From the NCBI GenBank assembly GCA_018260425.1, contig JAGLBD010000007.1:13478-77477 (forward strand): DNA of 64,000 bases, in the 5' to 3' direction. Of this stretch, positions 38,566-50,064 are shown piece after piece. Position 1 is the stretch's first letter, and every line of letters starts with the position of its first letter. The notes under the pieces are model-generated. The model was not told the origin of the DNA, did no database searches, and saw only the letters and a program-made list of their open reading frames with translations. Made by a program: the position numbers and the translations under genes. This DNA comes from Pseudogulbenkiania sp. Its GTDB lineage: Bacteria; Pseudomonadota; Gammaproteobacteria; Burkholderiales; Chromobacteriaceae.

Positions 38566-38669
38566 CTCAAATAACGTAACGCCCGGGAACGGGCAAATCG
38601 ATGACGGGAAGCGAGGCTTCCGCCGAGGGGGACACACTGTTCTGTGAGCACCACACGTTTCATCGACAT
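38553..38669 (-). CDS. pyrL: Candidate pyrBI leader peptide
   Basis: A 38-codon frame starts [17 protein letters not shown] and ends with TGA at 38553-38555, inside the first arm of the attenuator. A small GC-rich hairpin (38581-38594) sits in the frame as a possible pause site. A ribosome reaching the stop would mask the terminator, as in pyrL of E. coli. The ribosome site upstream is weak (AAAGAAT) and the peptide has no resemblance to E. coli PyrL, so confidence is limited. Confidence 0.45.
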   Translation of the reverse strand: MSMKRVVLTEQCVPLGGSLASRHRFARSRALRYLRKSS

Positions 38670-38750
38670 GCTTATTCTTTCGGACAATCCGCGGATTATA
38701 GTCCAAAGCGCTGCCGAGGTTAAGTGCATCCCCCTGTGGCGACTCCCGTT

Positions 38751-40832
38751 TTAGAGGCGGAAGTTGCCGACCAATGCCTCCAGTTTTCCCGATAGTTCAC
38801 GCAAATGCGCCACCGATGCCGACACTTCCTTGACCACGTCGCTGTTGGACTGGGCCATCAGGCTGATACGTTCGACGTTCTGGGCAATTTCAGAGCTGGC
38901 CACCGATTGCTCGCGGGTGGACGTGGCAATATCCACAATGCTGCGCACCAACGTCTGGTTGCGCTCGAACACGTCTTTCATCACCGCATTGGCACTGTCG
39001 GCGATCTCGACACTGCTGTCCACCAGCTGACTGCTCTGCTGCACGTCGTTGACCGCATCACGGGTTTCCGTGCCGATGGCATTGACGATACGGGTGATTT
39101 CCACCGTGGCTTCGGCAGTACGTCCGGCCAGATTGCGTACTTCGTCGGCCACCACGGCGAAACCACGACCCATCTCGCCGGCACGGGCGGCTTCGATCGC
39201 CGCGTTCAAGGCCAAGAGGTTGGTTTGGTCGGCAATGTCCTTGATAACCCGCACGATGGTGCTGACTTCTTCGGAACGGACGCCAAGCTTGTTCATCCGC
39301 TCGGCCAGCGCATGCATGCTCGTCGTCATGTTCTGGATTTCACGGGTTACCTGATTGACCGTGGCCACACTCTGCTCGGTCAACTGGCCGGTGGCACGGG
39401 CGATATTGCCGGCCTCTTCCGCGGTATCGGCAATGTGATGGACACTGACCGTCACCTCTTCGACCCCTGCCGCCGTGGCACTGGCTGCATCGGATTGATT
39501 GGACGAAGCATGCTCCACCTGGGTTGCCGAGTCGGCCAGCTGCGATGCCGCCTGGGTGACCTCACGGCTCTGTTCGCGAACCTCGACAAACATGTCCCGT
39601 AGCGACTCGATGAAACCATTGAAGGCATGTGCCATTCGCCCGATTTCATCATTGTTGTTGATACGGATACGCAGGGTAAGGTCGCCCTTGCCGCTGGCCA
39701 TTTCTTCCATGGTTTCCGCCATCGACAGCAACGGCCGGGTCAACGTGGTCACCACAATGCCCAACACCACCAGAATGGCCACCAGCGCCACCGCACCGAT
39801 AACGATGGCCCACAGCGCCTGGCTGCGTGCCGCCGAGGTAATCGACGAGGTCGGCACACTCACCCCGACCGCCCAGAACTGACCCGTATCGGCAACCTTG
39901 ATCGGATGGAAGAAATGAGTAAATCCATCGGATTCGAAACTGAATTCTTCACCCTTTTTGATCTTGTCGAGATTGGCGGCCAGCGGGCTGTCCTTTTCAA
40001 CCGGTTTGCCCAGCAGCTCAGGTTGGGGATTTACAACATAAATCCCGCCTTCCGACAGCATGCGGATATAGCCGGTCTCTTCGATCTTTTCCTTACCAAA
40101 GCGTTTTTGCAGATCGTCCAGCGACAGATCCGTTGCCGAGATACCCAGGAATTTGCCATTAGCATCTTTCATTGCCACGGCCAATGAACTCTCCAACACC
40201 TTTTTGCCCTGAACCTCATAGGGATAGGGTTCGGTGATGGTATTGCGATTGCGGCTCTTCGGTACGAAATAGAAATCGCCCCAGCCGCCTTTTTCGTAGT
40301 CAGGCTGATAGCTCTTCGGATTGTCCTTGTACTTGGGGAAGTCCTTGATGCGGTCGCTGGACATCATGACATCCAACTGGGCGACATTTTGGTTGTTGCG
40401 CGTTACATAGGGAGTATAGCGACCGGTAGGGTCCTGCTTCGGCCAGTCGAGACGGAAGGCATCGTCGCGTCCGTCAAAGGCATCCGGTTCCCACAACATC
40501 CACAAACCAATGGATTGCGGGGTCGAGTCGAGCATTTGCATGATCATATTGTCGACATGCTTGCGATCCGGGGGTGCAACACGCTTCTGCCCCATCACCG
40601 CATCGGCCAGATGACGCGGAAGGGTAAATCCATCGTTGAATACCGCCTCGACATCATGGCCATAGGTGACGGCCTTCTGGGCCGCCAGCTTGTAGCCCAG
40701 ATCCACCGACGAGTCGTAGCTTTGTTTGGAGATCAGCGCAATCATCACGGCAAAGCCGATGGCGGTTGCCACGGCCGCCACCAGAATGATGCGATTACTG
40801 AGCCTGCCCCACTTTTTGACACTGTTTCCCAT
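38751..40832 (-). CDS. Methyl-accepting chemotaxis protein with a Cache sensor
   Basis: The 693-residue chemoreceptor starts [20 protein letters not shown], supported by GGGGAG 8 bases upstream. Two membrane helices (near 15-35 and [20 protein letters not shown]) flank a periplasmic double-Cache-like domain with WWLW-like aromatic patches ([18 protein letters not shown]). A HAMP domain follows, then the cytoplasmic hairpin with the invariant tip [19 protein letters not shown] and [19 protein letters not shown]. The ligand is likely a small molecule such as an amino acid. No C-terminal CheR-tether pentapeptide is present. Confidence 0.93.
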   Translation of the reverse strand: MGNSVKKWGRLSNRIILVAAVATAIGFAVMIALISKQSYDSSVDLGYKLAAQKAVTYGHDVEAVFNDGFTLPRHLADAVMGQKRVAPPDRKHVDNMIMQMLDSTPQSIGLWMLWEPDAFDGRDDAFRLDWPKQDPTGRYTPYVTRNNQNVAQLDVMMSSDRIKDFPKYKDNPKSYQPDYEKGGWGDFYFVPKSRNRNTITEPYPYEVQGKKVLESSLAVAMKDANGKFLGISATDLSLDDLQKRFGKEKIEETGYIRMLSEGGIYVVNPQPELLGKPVEKDSPLAANLDKIKKGEEFSFESDGFTHFFHPIKVADTGQFWAVGVSVPTSSITSAARSQALWAIVIGAVALVAILVVLGIVVTTLTRPLLSMAETMEEMASGKGDLTLRIRINNNDEIGRMAHAFNGFIESLRDMFVEVREQSREVTQAASQLADSATQVEHASSNQSDAASATAAGVEEVTVSVHHIADTAEEAGNIARATGQLTEQSVATVNQVTREIQNMTTSMHALAERMNKLGVRSEEVSTIVRVIKDIADQTNLLALNAAIEAARAGEMGRGFAVVADEVRNLAGRTAEATVEITRIVNAIGTETRDAVNDVQQSSQLVDSSVEIADSANAVMKDVFERNQTLVRSIVDIATSTREQSVASSEIAQNVERISLMAQSNSDVVKEVSASVAHLRELSGKLEALVGNFRL

Positions 40833-41134
40833 TCTGAAACTCCCCATAACCAAACGGCGCTTTGCGCTTATAGTTGTACTGAGTATTGCATGCACTCAAT
40901 CCCCTGCTGCTCACAGGATGCGACGAGCACTGTGCAGGCCAACAACAGCTTCACTGACTATAGATAACCTGTCTTATATTTTCAGGCATGTTGTTTACCA
41001 TTAAGCTGCTATACCTGCAGTATTTTGTAAAGCTGACAAATCATCTGTATGGCATTTTGTAACAGGCGCTTCTCAAACCCCTCCCCCTCGCACTACTATT
41101 GAGGCTGTTTTGCCGTTCATTCAGGCTGCCCTAC
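40833..41134. other. Divergent promoter gap, nothing else recognised
   Basis: This 302-base gap separates the divergent chemoreceptor and HD-GYP genes. It is AT-rich over 40960-41060 and must hold both promoters, but no confident operator, small RNA or repeat was identified. Confidence 0.5.
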
Positions 41135-42346
41135 ATGATCAAGCGCATTCATGTCTCTGACCTCCGGGTCGGCATGTTCATCCATGACCTCAACTGCGAC
41201 TGGATGTCCCATCCTTTTTTGCGCAATCGCTTTCACGTCGAAAACGACGCCGATATCGCTAAAATCATCGATGCCGGCATTCACGAGGTGTATATCGACA
41301 CCAGCCGCGGCATGGATGCCGATGCACCCACCGCCCAGGAAGTGAAACAGCAGCTGGAAAGCGAGATCATCGAGTTTGCCTCGCGGGAAAAAGGGATACA
41401 GCGCTACGTCGATGCCGGAGAAGAGATCGGCAAGGCCCAATTGGTGCATGAGCAGGCCCACCAGATCATTCGTTCCATCATGCAGGATGTCAGGCTGGGA
41501 CGTCAGGTCGAACTGGAACTGGTCGAACCTTCGGTCGAACGCATGACCGGCTCCATCCTGCGCAATGGCGGCGCCCTGCTCTCGCTATGCCGCATCAAGG
41601 ACAAGGACGACTACACGTTTCAGCATTCGGTGAGTGTTGGCGCGCTGATGGTCAGTTTTTGCAATGCGTTGGAGATGGGCAAGGACGTCATTCATCACGC
41701 CGGCATTGGCGGCATGCTGCATGACATAGGAAAAATGAAGGTCCCCGACGAGATTCTCAATAAGCCGGGACGGCTGACCGAGAACGAATTTGCGGTGATG
41801 AAGTGTCATGTGGTGGAAAGCCGTCGTATTCTGGTGGCCACCAACGGAATTTCATCCACCTCGATCGAGGTGGCCGCCCAGCACCATGAACGCCATGACG
41901 GCAGTGGCTATCCCGAAGGGCTCAAAGGCGACGAAATCTCGCAATTGGGCCAGATGGCCGCTATTGTCGATGTCTACGACGCCCTGACTTCGGATCGCTG
42001 CTATCACGAAGGCATGCCGCCGACCGATGCCCTGCGCAAAATCTACGAATGGTCGAAGTTCCACTTCAACCCGACCCTTGTCCAGGCCTTCATGCGCACC
42101 ATCGGCATTTATCCGGTCGGGGCACTGGTCCGGCTGGAGAGTGGCAAACTGGCGGTGGTGATAGAACAAAACGCCGACACCTTGATCCAGCCCAAAGTGA
42201 AGGCCTTCTTCAGTACCCGCAGCAATACCTACATCCCCCCGGAAATCATTGATCTGTCACGCAGTATGGGAATGGGAGGCGGCGACCGCATTCTCAAACA
42301 CGAGTCGCCGGAGAAATGGAAAATCGATCCACTACGCTTTCTGTGA
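41135..42346 (+). CDS. HD-GYP cyclic-di-GMP phosphodiesterase with DUF3391
   Basis: The 403-residue protein starts MIKRIHVSDLRVGMFIHDLN, the DUF3391 N-terminal domain. The C-terminal HD-GYP domain has HSVSVGALM, HDIGK and HHERHDGSGYPEGLKG with all metal and GYP residues intact. It should hydrolyse c-di-GMP and affect motility or biofilm. The chemoreceptor gene next to it is divergent. Its 3' end overlaps the mazG-like gene by 15 bases. Confidence 0.94.
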   Translation: MIKRIHVSDLRVGMFIHDLNCDWMSHPFLRNRFHVENDADIAKIIDAGIHEVYIDTSRGMDADAPTAQEVKQQLESEIIEFASREKGIQRYVDAGEEIGKAQLVHEQAHQIIRSIMQDVRLGRQVELELVEPSVERMTGSILRNGGALLSLCRIKDKDDYTFQHSVSVGALMVSFCNALEMGKDVIHHAGIGGMLHDIGKMKVPDEILNKPGRLTENEFAVMKCHVVESRRILVATNGISSTSIEVAAQHHERHDGSGYPEGLKGDEISQLGQMAAIVDVYDALTSDRCYHEGMPPTDALRKIYEWSKFHFNPTLVQAFMRTIGIYPVGALVRLESGKLAVVIEQNADTLIQPKVKAFFSTRSNTYIPPEIIDLSRSMGMGGGDRILKHESPEKWKIDPLRFL

Positions 42347-42673
42347 AGGAGGAGGGTATTTCACGGCATTTTTGGCGATCTTTTCTTGAACGGCCTGATC
42401 CAGATCGATGCCGGTGACGCGGGCCAGTTGCACCAGATACAACAGCACATCGGCAACTTCTTCCTTCAGATGCTCGAAACGAGCCGGATCTTCAGCGATC
42501 CGGGCCGCTTCGTCATCGGTCAGCCACTGAAATATCTCGGCCAGCTCCCCCACCTCTCCGGTCAGCGCCAGCATCAGGCTGCGTGGCGTCAGCCAGGGTT
42601 CCCACTGCCGCTCGTCGGAAAAGTGTTTGAGTGCCGCCATCAGCGGCACGGCATCCAGCAACACCGGTTTCAT
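42332..42673 (-). CDS. MazG-like nucleotide pyrophosphohydrolase (dCTP pyrophosphatase type)
   Basis: The 113-residue all-helical protein has the MazG metal pattern TGEVGELAEIFQW followed by KEEVADVLLYLVQLARVTG, giving the E-x2-E..E-x3-D signature. It matches the single-domain RS21-C6-like group that removes pyrophosphate from non-canonical or excess dNTPs. Its ATG follows the stop of the upstream glutathione transferase gene with no gap, so the two are coupled. Confidence 0.9.
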   Translation of the reverse strand: MKPVLLDAVPLMAALKHFSDERQWEPWLTPRSLMLALTGEVGELAEIFQWLTDDEAARIAEDPARFEHLKEEVADVLLYLVQLARVTGIDLDQAVQEKIAKNAVKYPPPSQKA

Positions 42674-43282
42674 TCAGGCCAGTCCTTCGGCCTTGAGTGC
42701 CTTCTGCACCGCCGGACGGGCAGCCACACGCTCCACATAGGCTTTCAACACCGGCCAGGGGTCCAACGGCAACTTGAGGAAGTTCATCCAGTTGAGGCAG
42801 GTAAACAGATAACCATCCGCCACGCTGAAATCGCCCAGTAGATACGGCTTGTCCGCCAGCTCACCCGACAACCAGTCAAAGCGGCTCTTGAGGCGGGTCA
42901 GTGCCGCGTCCTTCACGTCCTCGGTCGAGGCAGGATTCCATAACGGCGCAAAGCCTTTGTGGATTTCCGAGGAAATGAAGGTCAGCCATTCCTGCAGCCG
43001 GTAACGCGCCATCGAGCCATTGGCCGGAGCCAGCAACATGTCGGGGACCAGATCGGCGATGTACTGGACAATGGCGACCCCCTCGCTGAGCAATTCGCCG
43101 TTGTCCAGTTGCAGGGCAGGGACATAACCCTTGGGATTGATGCTGGTGAAGATGACACCCGACTCGGTACGGTGCGGGGTTTCACGCAGATTGACCTTCT
43201 CCGTGGTGAAGGGCAGACCCGCCTCGGACAAGGCGATGTGCACGGACAACGAGCACGAACCGGGGGAGAGATACAGTTTCAT
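42674..43282 (-). CDS. gstA: Glutathione S-transferase
   Basis: The 202-residue protein starts MKLYLSPGSCSLSVHIALSEAG, the beta-class GST N-terminus with a likely Cys10 thiol region. It includes NPKGYVPALQLDNGELLSEGVAIVQYI and a helical C-domain. It probably conjugates or reduces electrophiles with glutathione. The AGGAGT site 6 bases before ATG 43282 sets the start; the frame is open for 24 more codons upstream. Confidence 0.93.
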   Translation of the reverse strand: MKLYLSPGSCSLSVHIALSEAGLPFTTEKVNLRETPHRTESGVIFTSINPKGYVPALQLDNGELLSEGVAIVQYIADLVPDMLLAPANGSMARYRLQEWLTFISSEIHKGFAPLWNPASTEDVKDAALTRLKSRFDWLSGELADKPYLLGDFSVADGYLFTCLNWMNFLKLPLDPWPVLKAYVERVAARPAVQKALKAEGLA

Positions 43283-43378
43283 CCAGCACTCCTGAGCAGT
43301 TGAAAAAACAACACCGGGATGGCGCATCATGCTCTGCCCACCCCGGCAAATCAACCCTGATCGTCAGTGGGTCTTGGC

Positions 43379-45495
<2,117 letters not shown>

Positions 45496-45567
45496 CGATG
45501 CTGTGAAGGTAAGACAAATATGGGATAATCGCAAGTTATTGTCATGTTGCCCTCCGGAGTGAAGCGA

Positions 45568-46227
45568 ATGGATTTCGAGAATGCCCGTTTCAATATGGTC
45601 GAGCAGCAGATCCGCCCCTGGGATGTTCTGGACCCCAAGGTACTGGATCTGTTGTTTCACGTGAAACGTGAAGACTTCGTGTCCGACGACCAGCGTTTGA
45701 TCGCCTTCGTCGATACCGAACTTCCACTGCCCAACGGCACGTTCATGCTGCAACCCAAAGTCGAAGCGCGTCTGCTGCAGGAACTGGCCATCAAGCCGGA
45801 AGACCGTGCACTGGAAATCGGCGCCGGCAGTGGCTATGTCACCGCCCTGCTGGGCACGCTGGCTCGCGAAGTCCATGCCGTGGAATGCGATGGCAGCATG
45901 AAGGCGCTGGCAGAAAAACACCTGAAAAAATCCGGTATCGGCAACGCCACCGTTCATGAAGGCAATGGTCTCGCCGGCTTGCCGGCCAAAGCGCCTTTCG
46001 ACGTGATTTTCGTGGGTGGCTCCTTGCCGGTTATCCCGGAAACGCTGCGCCAACAACTGGCGATCGGTGGCCGCATGGTGGTCGTGGTTGGCGACCTGCC
46101 GGTAATGCGCGCACTGCTGATCCGTCGCGATAGCGAAACTGCTTTTGCCGAAACCGTGCTGTTCGACACCTGCATTCCCCGTCTGGCCGGCTTCGAAGCG
46201 ATCGAACCCCAGCGTTTCCAGTTCTGA
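45568..46227 (+). CDS. pcm: Protein-L-isoaspartate O-methyltransferase-like protein
   Basis: The 219-residue protein starts MDFENARFNMVEQQIRPWDV and has the SAM motif ALEIGAGSGYVTALLG, with VHAVECDGSM and VIFVGGS. This is the Pcm-type fold; the group beginning with MVEQQIRPWDV is common in betaproteobacteria and may not be the canonical repair enzyme. GGAG lies 8 bases before the start. It precedes a rhodanese gene with one base of overlap. It carries a parS site (45653). Confidence 0.87.
   Translation: MDFENARFNMVEQQIRPWDVLDPKVLDLLFHVKREDFVSDDQRLIAFVDTELPLPNGTFMLQPKVEARLLQELAIKPEDRALEIGAGSGYVTALLGTLAREVHAVECDGSMKALAEKHLKKSGIGNATVHEGNGLAGLPAKAPFDVIFVGGSLPVIPETLRQQLAIGGRMVVVVGDLPVMRALLIRRDSETAFAETVLFDTCIPRLAGFEAIEPQRFQF
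45653..45668. other. parS: parS site 4
   Basis: TGTTTCACGTGAAACG matches the parS consensus at 15 of 16 bases. It is in frame in the Pcm-type gene, encoding F-H-V-K-R, and lies 5.2 kb left of the DnaA-box cluster. Confidence 0.9.
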
Positions 46228-46550
46228 TGATTCACGAAATCACCGCGCGGGATCTGGCTACCCAACTGGCCGATCCTGCCACGGCCCCCGTTCTGGTGGA
46301 TGTCCGCGAGCCCTGGGAATGGCAACTGGCGCATATCGACGGTTCCGTTCACCTGCCGATGAACCTGATCCCGCTGCGCATGAACGAGTTGCCGGATGAT
46401 CGCCCGCTGGTGATCATTTGCCATCACGGCGTGCGTAGCTATCAGGTCGCGCTGTATCTGCAACAGGCCGGTTTCGACCAGCTCGCCAGCCTCAAGGGCG
46501 GCGTGGAAGCCTGGGCTAGCGACATCGACCCTGCCATGGCTCATTATTGA
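46227..46550 (+). CDS. Rhodanese-domain protein
   Basis: The 107-residue single-domain rhodanese has VDVREPWEWQLAHI and the active-site loop CHHGVRSYQVA. It could carry persulfide sulfur in sulfur transfer or cyanide/sulfide detoxification. Its ATG overlaps the stop of the Pcm-type gene by one base (TGATG), so the pair is co-translated. A GC-rich hairpin (46574-46600) follows. Confidence 0.93.
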   Translation: MIHEITARDLATQLADPATAPVLVDVREPWEWQLAHIDGSVHLPMNLIPLRMNELPDDRPLVIICHHGVRSYQVALYLQQAGFDQLASLKGGVEAWASDIDPAMAHY

Positions 46551-46573
46551 GCTGTTTCAACGTCTCAATCGAC

Positions 46574-46600
46574 ACCGGGGCCGCAACCAACGGCCCCGGT
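46574..46600. terminator. GC-rich hairpin between rhodanese gene and ung
   Basis: A 10-base stem (46574-46583 with 46591-46600) and a seven-base loop are followed by TCCGTTT. The T run is weak, so it may be a partial terminator or a leader structure for ung, whose start is 11 bases further on. Confidence 0.5.
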
Positions 46601-46610
46601 TCCGTTTCTC

Positions 46611-47333
46611 ATGAAAACACACCACTATCTCGCCACGTCGCTCAAGCGCATTCATCCCGGTTGGCTCCCGGTACTCGAGCAACCGGCCATTGCCGCCCGA
46701 CTCGATGACATTGATACAGCCCTGACGGCCCGGGCCGAAGCACAGACCGTGATGTACCCGCCCCGCGAGGCGATTTTCCATGCGCTGTCTTTCACGGCGC
46801 CGGCCGACGTCAAGGTGGTGATCCTCGGGCAGGATCCCTACCATGGAGACGGCGAAGCCATGGGATTATCGTTCTCGGTACCCGAGGGCGTCCGTATCCC
46901 GCCGTCTTTGCGCAATATCTACAAGGAAATCGCCAGTGATCTTGGCGGTGGCATTCCGGCCAGTGGCGATCTGACCCACTGGGCCAATCAAGGCGTATTG
47001 CTGCTCAACAGCGTCCTGACCGTGGACGCTGACCGGGCCGGCAGCCACGGCAAACTCGGCTGGCAGGCGGTCACCACGGCACTGATCGACGCGGTGAATC
47101 GCACCAATCCCGGCTGTGTGTTCTTGTTGTGGGGCAATTGGGCACGAACCCGGGCCGAGGCCATCGACACCTCGCGACACCTGGTGCTGGAGGCGGTACA
47201 TCCCTCGCCGCTCTCGGCCCATCGCGGCTTTTTCGGTTGCAAACACTTCTCGGAAAGCAACGCCTGGCTCGCGGCTCGCGGCAAAAAACCGGTCGAGTGG
47301 ACCAAAATAGCCCGACAAACGCAGCTTTTTTGA
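46611..47333 (+). CDS. ung: Uracil-DNA glycosylase, family 1
   Basis: The 240-residue enzyme excises uracil from DNA. The water-activating motif GQDPYHG is at residues 73-79 (Asp75), the uracil pocket is in LLLNSVLTVD, and the DNA-intercalating HPSPLSAHRGFFG loop is intact. It starts MKTHHYLATSLKRIHP. Neighbours are a rhodanese gene and a CBS protein gene, with no functional link evident. Confidence 0.97.
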   Translation: MKTHHYLATSLKRIHPGWLPVLEQPAIAARLDDIDTALTARAEAQTVMYPPREAIFHALSFTAPADVKVVILGQDPYHGDGEAMGLSFSVPEGVRIPPSLRNIYKEIASDLGGGIPASGDLTHWANQGVLLLNSVLTVDADRAGSHGKLGWQAVTTALIDAVNRTNPGCVFLLWGNWARTRAEAIDTSRHLVLEAVHPSPLSAHRGFFGCKHFSESNAWLAARGKKPVEWTKIARQTQLF

Positions 47334-47433
47334 TCTATTAACACTAAATTAACCCCAAAGCCGGCTACCGCCACTTCACACACGGGAAACGATGCCCTAA
47401 GCTATCTTTCCCCAATTCGACCCCTCAAGGACC

Positions 47434-48738
47434 GTGGACATACTGATATTATTGCTTCTGATCCTGCTCAACGGCGTTTTCGCCATGTCCGAGCTAGCCA
47501 TCGTCTCGTCGCGGAAAGTCCGACTGCAACAGTGGGCAGACGACGGTAACAAGGGAGCAGAAGCAGCCATCAAGCTTTCCGACGAACCGACCCGATTTCT
47601 TTCCACCATCCAGATCGGCATCACTTCCATCAGTATCCTTTCCGGGGTATTCGGTGAAGCGGCCATTGCACGCCATCTGGAAGAGTGGTTAATCGGATTT
47701 CCCTTGATCGCCGCCTACAGCAAACCGGTTTCGGTCGCGCTGATGGTGATTCTGATCACCACCGTGTCGTTGATTTTCGGCGAACTGGTGCCGAAACGGC
47801 TGGCCATGCACAACCCCGAGCTGGTCGCTTCGACCCTGGCTCGCCCGATGTTGATGCTGTCTCGTCTCTCCAGTCCGCTGGTGCGGGTGTTGAGTGTGCT
47901 GACCGACTACCTGCTGCGTCTGATCGGCGCCAGGGAAAGTTCGGAACCGTCGATTACCGAAGAAGAAATCCGGGTATTGATGGAGCAAGGCGCCGACGAA
48001 GGGGTGTTCGATCAAGCCGAACAGGAAATGGTAGAAAACATTTTCCGGCTGGATGACCGCAAGGTCGCCTCGATCATGACACCGCGCAAGGACATCATTT
48101 CGCTGGACATCGAAGACCAGCAACATGAAAACGTCAAACTGCTGCGCGAGAGCCCCTATTCACGCTTCCCGGTCTGCAAGGGCGGTATGGAGCACATTGT
48201 CGGCATCCTCGAAGCCAAGCGCATGCTGGATCTTGCCCTGGCGGGCGAAAAGGTCGACTTCGTCTCCGACATCACACCGCCCCTCTACGTACCGGCCACA
48301 GTATCGCTGATGCAGTTGCTGGAGCAGTTCAAGATCTCCCGCACCCACATTGCGCTGGTGGTGGACGAGTATGGCGAACTGGAAGGTCTGGTGACCATGA
48401 ACGACGTCCTCGAGGCGATTGTCGGCGACCTGCCGGCCACCGGCCAGGACGACGATGACGAGTTCGTGCAACGGGACGACGGCAGCTGGTTGATCGACGG
48501 CATGGTGACGCTCGACGAATTCAAGGAATTCTTCGACCTTGACCACGACGAACTGATGCCGGGTGAAGAAACCGGCAACATCCACACCCTTGGCGGCGTG
48601 ATGATGTACCAGCAAGGCCGGGTACCGGTGGTCACCGACCGCTTTGACTGGAACGGTTTCAGTTTCGAAGTGATGGACATGGACAAGACCCGGGTCGACA
48701 AGATCATGGTGATTCGCGAAGTCCGCGACGAATCCTGA
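47434..48738 (+). CDS. CNNM/CorC-family membrane protein (DUF21-CBS-CorC)
   Basis: The 434-residue protein starts at GTG 47434 (AAGG three bases upstream). An N-terminal DUF21 domain has about four membrane helices (MDILILLLLILLNGVFAMSE, ITTVSLIFGELVPKRLA). Two CBS domains (near 210-330) and a CorC/HlyC C-terminal domain (FDLDHDELMPGEETG, GGVMMYQQGRVP) follow. Members are magnesium or cobalt efflux proteins or regulators in the inner membrane. A terminator follows 22 bases after the stop. Confidence 0.93.
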   Translation: MDILILLLLILLNGVFAMSELAIVSSRKVRLQQWADDGNKGAEAAIKLSDEPTRFLSTIQIGITSISILSGVFGEAAIARHLEEWLIGFPLIAAYSKPVSVALMVILITTVSLIFGELVPKRLAMHNPELVASTLARPMLMLSRLSSPLVRVLSVLTDYLLRLIGARESSEPSITEEEIRVLMEQGADEGVFDQAEQEMVENIFRLDDRKVASIMTPRKDIISLDIEDQQHENVKLLRESPYSRFPVCKGGMEHIVGILEAKRMLDLALAGEKVDFVSDITPPLYVPATVSLMQLLEQFKISRTHIALVVDEYGELEGLVTMNDVLEAIVGDLPATGQDDDDEFVQRDDGSWLIDGMVTLDEFKEFFDLDHDELMPGEETGNIHTLGGVMMYQQGRVPVVTDRFDWNGFSFEVMDMDKTRVDKIMVIREVRDES

Positions 48739-48759
48739 TCGACCGCTCTCACGGAGCAG

Positions 48760-48794
48760 CTCCCCGACTTCCTCGTGAAGCGGGGAGTTTTTTT
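48760..48794 (+). terminator. Rho-independent terminator after the CorC-family gene
   Basis: Arms CTCCCCG (48760-48766) and CGGGGAG (48781-48787) form a seven-base stem with a 14-base loop, followed by seven T. It lies 22 bases after the stop of the CBS protein gene. Confidence 0.9.
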
Positions 48795-49095
48795 ATGCCT
48801 CGCTGCCCGCCACGGCAGCACACCTCTCCTCAACGCACAGCCCGGATCGATGCCGGCATGCGGCTGTGCGACGCCAAACGCCTGAAGACCCCTTGCCGCT
48901 CCGGCAAGACCCTTCCTGCACCCGATTCCCCAATTTAAAAAACCGACATAACGGCCTGCTACGGGCATTTGCCATACCAAGGCAGGCCAGCACATCAGCA
49001 GCAAAAGAAAACGCCGTGGCGACCCGGTAACGAGGCGGCACGGCGCTATATCAGGCAAGTCTGTGGATAAGACCCGCTTATCCACAGCCGCTCAC
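48795..49095. other. Intergenic gap without a gene
   Basis: About 300 bases from the terminator to the epimerase stop carry no supported gene. The stretch to 48936 is notably C-rich on the plus strand. The only recognised element is the inverted DnaA-box pair at 49061-49087. Confidence 0.7.
49061..49087. other. Inverted pair of perfect DnaA boxes
   Basis: CTGTGGATAAG (49061-49071) and CTTATCCACAG (49077-49087) are exact inverted copies around a five-base spacer. Each contains the strong DnaA box TTATCCACA (49062-49070 minus orientation, 49078-49086 plus). It lies 1.7 kb left of the main DnaA-box cluster, just after the epimerase gene. Chance occurrence of two perfect boxes in this arrangement is unlikely. 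The hairpin has no T run, so a terminator role is less likely. Confidence 0.82.
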
Positions 49096-50064
49096 TCAGA
49101 GTCCGTGGTAAGTGCGATACCAATCAACAAAACGTTGCATGCCCGACACCAGCGGCGTATCCGGAGAAAACCCTACCGCCGCGCGCAGTCTGGCGGTATC
49201 GGCATAGGTCACCGGCACATCGCCATCCTGCATCGGCAAATACGCTTTGTCGGCGACCAGACCACAGGCCTGTTCCACCGAAGCAATGAAATCCATCAAT
49301 TCGACTGGCTGGTGATTGCCGATATTGTAGACATTGAATGGCACCTGACCTTGTGGCACATGCTCCATCACCCGCAGTACCCCTTCAACGATATCGTCGA
49401 TATAGGTGAAATCACGTTGAAGTTTGCCGTGATTGAATACCTTGATGGTTTCGCCCTTGATGATTGCCTCGGTAAATAGCCAAGGCGCCATGTCCGGACG
49501 ACCCCACGGGCCGTACACCGTGAAGAAACGCAAACCGGTCAGCGGCAACTGGTACAGATGGGCATAACTGTGCGCCATCAGTTCGTTGGCTTTTTTGGTC
49601 GCCGCGTAAAAGCTGACCGGTTCATCGGTGCGATCGTCTTCACTGAACGGAATCTTGGCATTCTTGCCGTACACGCTGGAGGAACTGGCAAATACCATAT
49701 GACGCACACCGTGGTGGCGACAGGCTTCCAGCATGTTTGTCATGCCAAGCAGATTGCTGTCAGCGTAGGCGTGCGGGTTGCGGATCGAATAGCGTACTCC
49801 GGCCTGGGCGGCCAGATGGATCACATAGTCGAACTTGCCAGCCGCAAACAGGGCTTCCAGCGCTTCCCGGTCGACCAGGTCGATCTTGTGGAAGGCAAAG
49901 CCGTCACGGCCCTGCAAGGTGGCAAGCCGGGCCTCTTTCAAGGCAACCGGGTAGTAATCGTTGAGGTTATCGATACCGGTAACGTTTCCCAAACCACGTT
50001 CCAGCAGTTGTTCACAGACGGCACGACCGATGAAGCCTGCAGCTCCGGTAACCAGAATGTTCAT
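49096..50064 (-). CDS. UDP-glucuronate 4-epimerase-like NAD-dependent epimerase
   Basis: The 322-residue short-chain dehydrogenase has the Rossmann motif GAAGFIGRAV, the catalytic SSSSVYG with YAATKKANE (Ser...Tyr-x3-Lys) and IDNLNDYYPVALKEARL, the signature of the UDP-glucuronate to UDP-galacturonate epimerase group. It should supply acidic sugars for LPS or capsule. Its ATG overlaps the stop of the upstream glycosyltransferase gene by 4 bases. Confidence 0.92.
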   Translation of the reverse strand: MNILVTGAAGFIGRAVCEQLLERGLGNVTGIDNLNDYYPVALKEARLATLQGRDGFAFHKIDLVDREALEALFAAGKFDYVIHLAAQAGVRYSIRNPHAYADSNLLGMTNMLEACRHHGVRHMVFASSSSVYGKNAKIPFSEDDRTDEPVSFYAATKKANELMAHSYAHLYQLPLTGLRFFTVYGPWGRPDMAPWLFTEAIIKGETIKVFNHGKLQRDFTYIDDIVEGVLRVMEHVPQGQVPFNVYNIGNHQPVELMDFIASVEQACGLVADKAYLPMQDGDVPVTYADTARLRAAVGFSPDTPLVSGMQRFVDWYRTYHGL

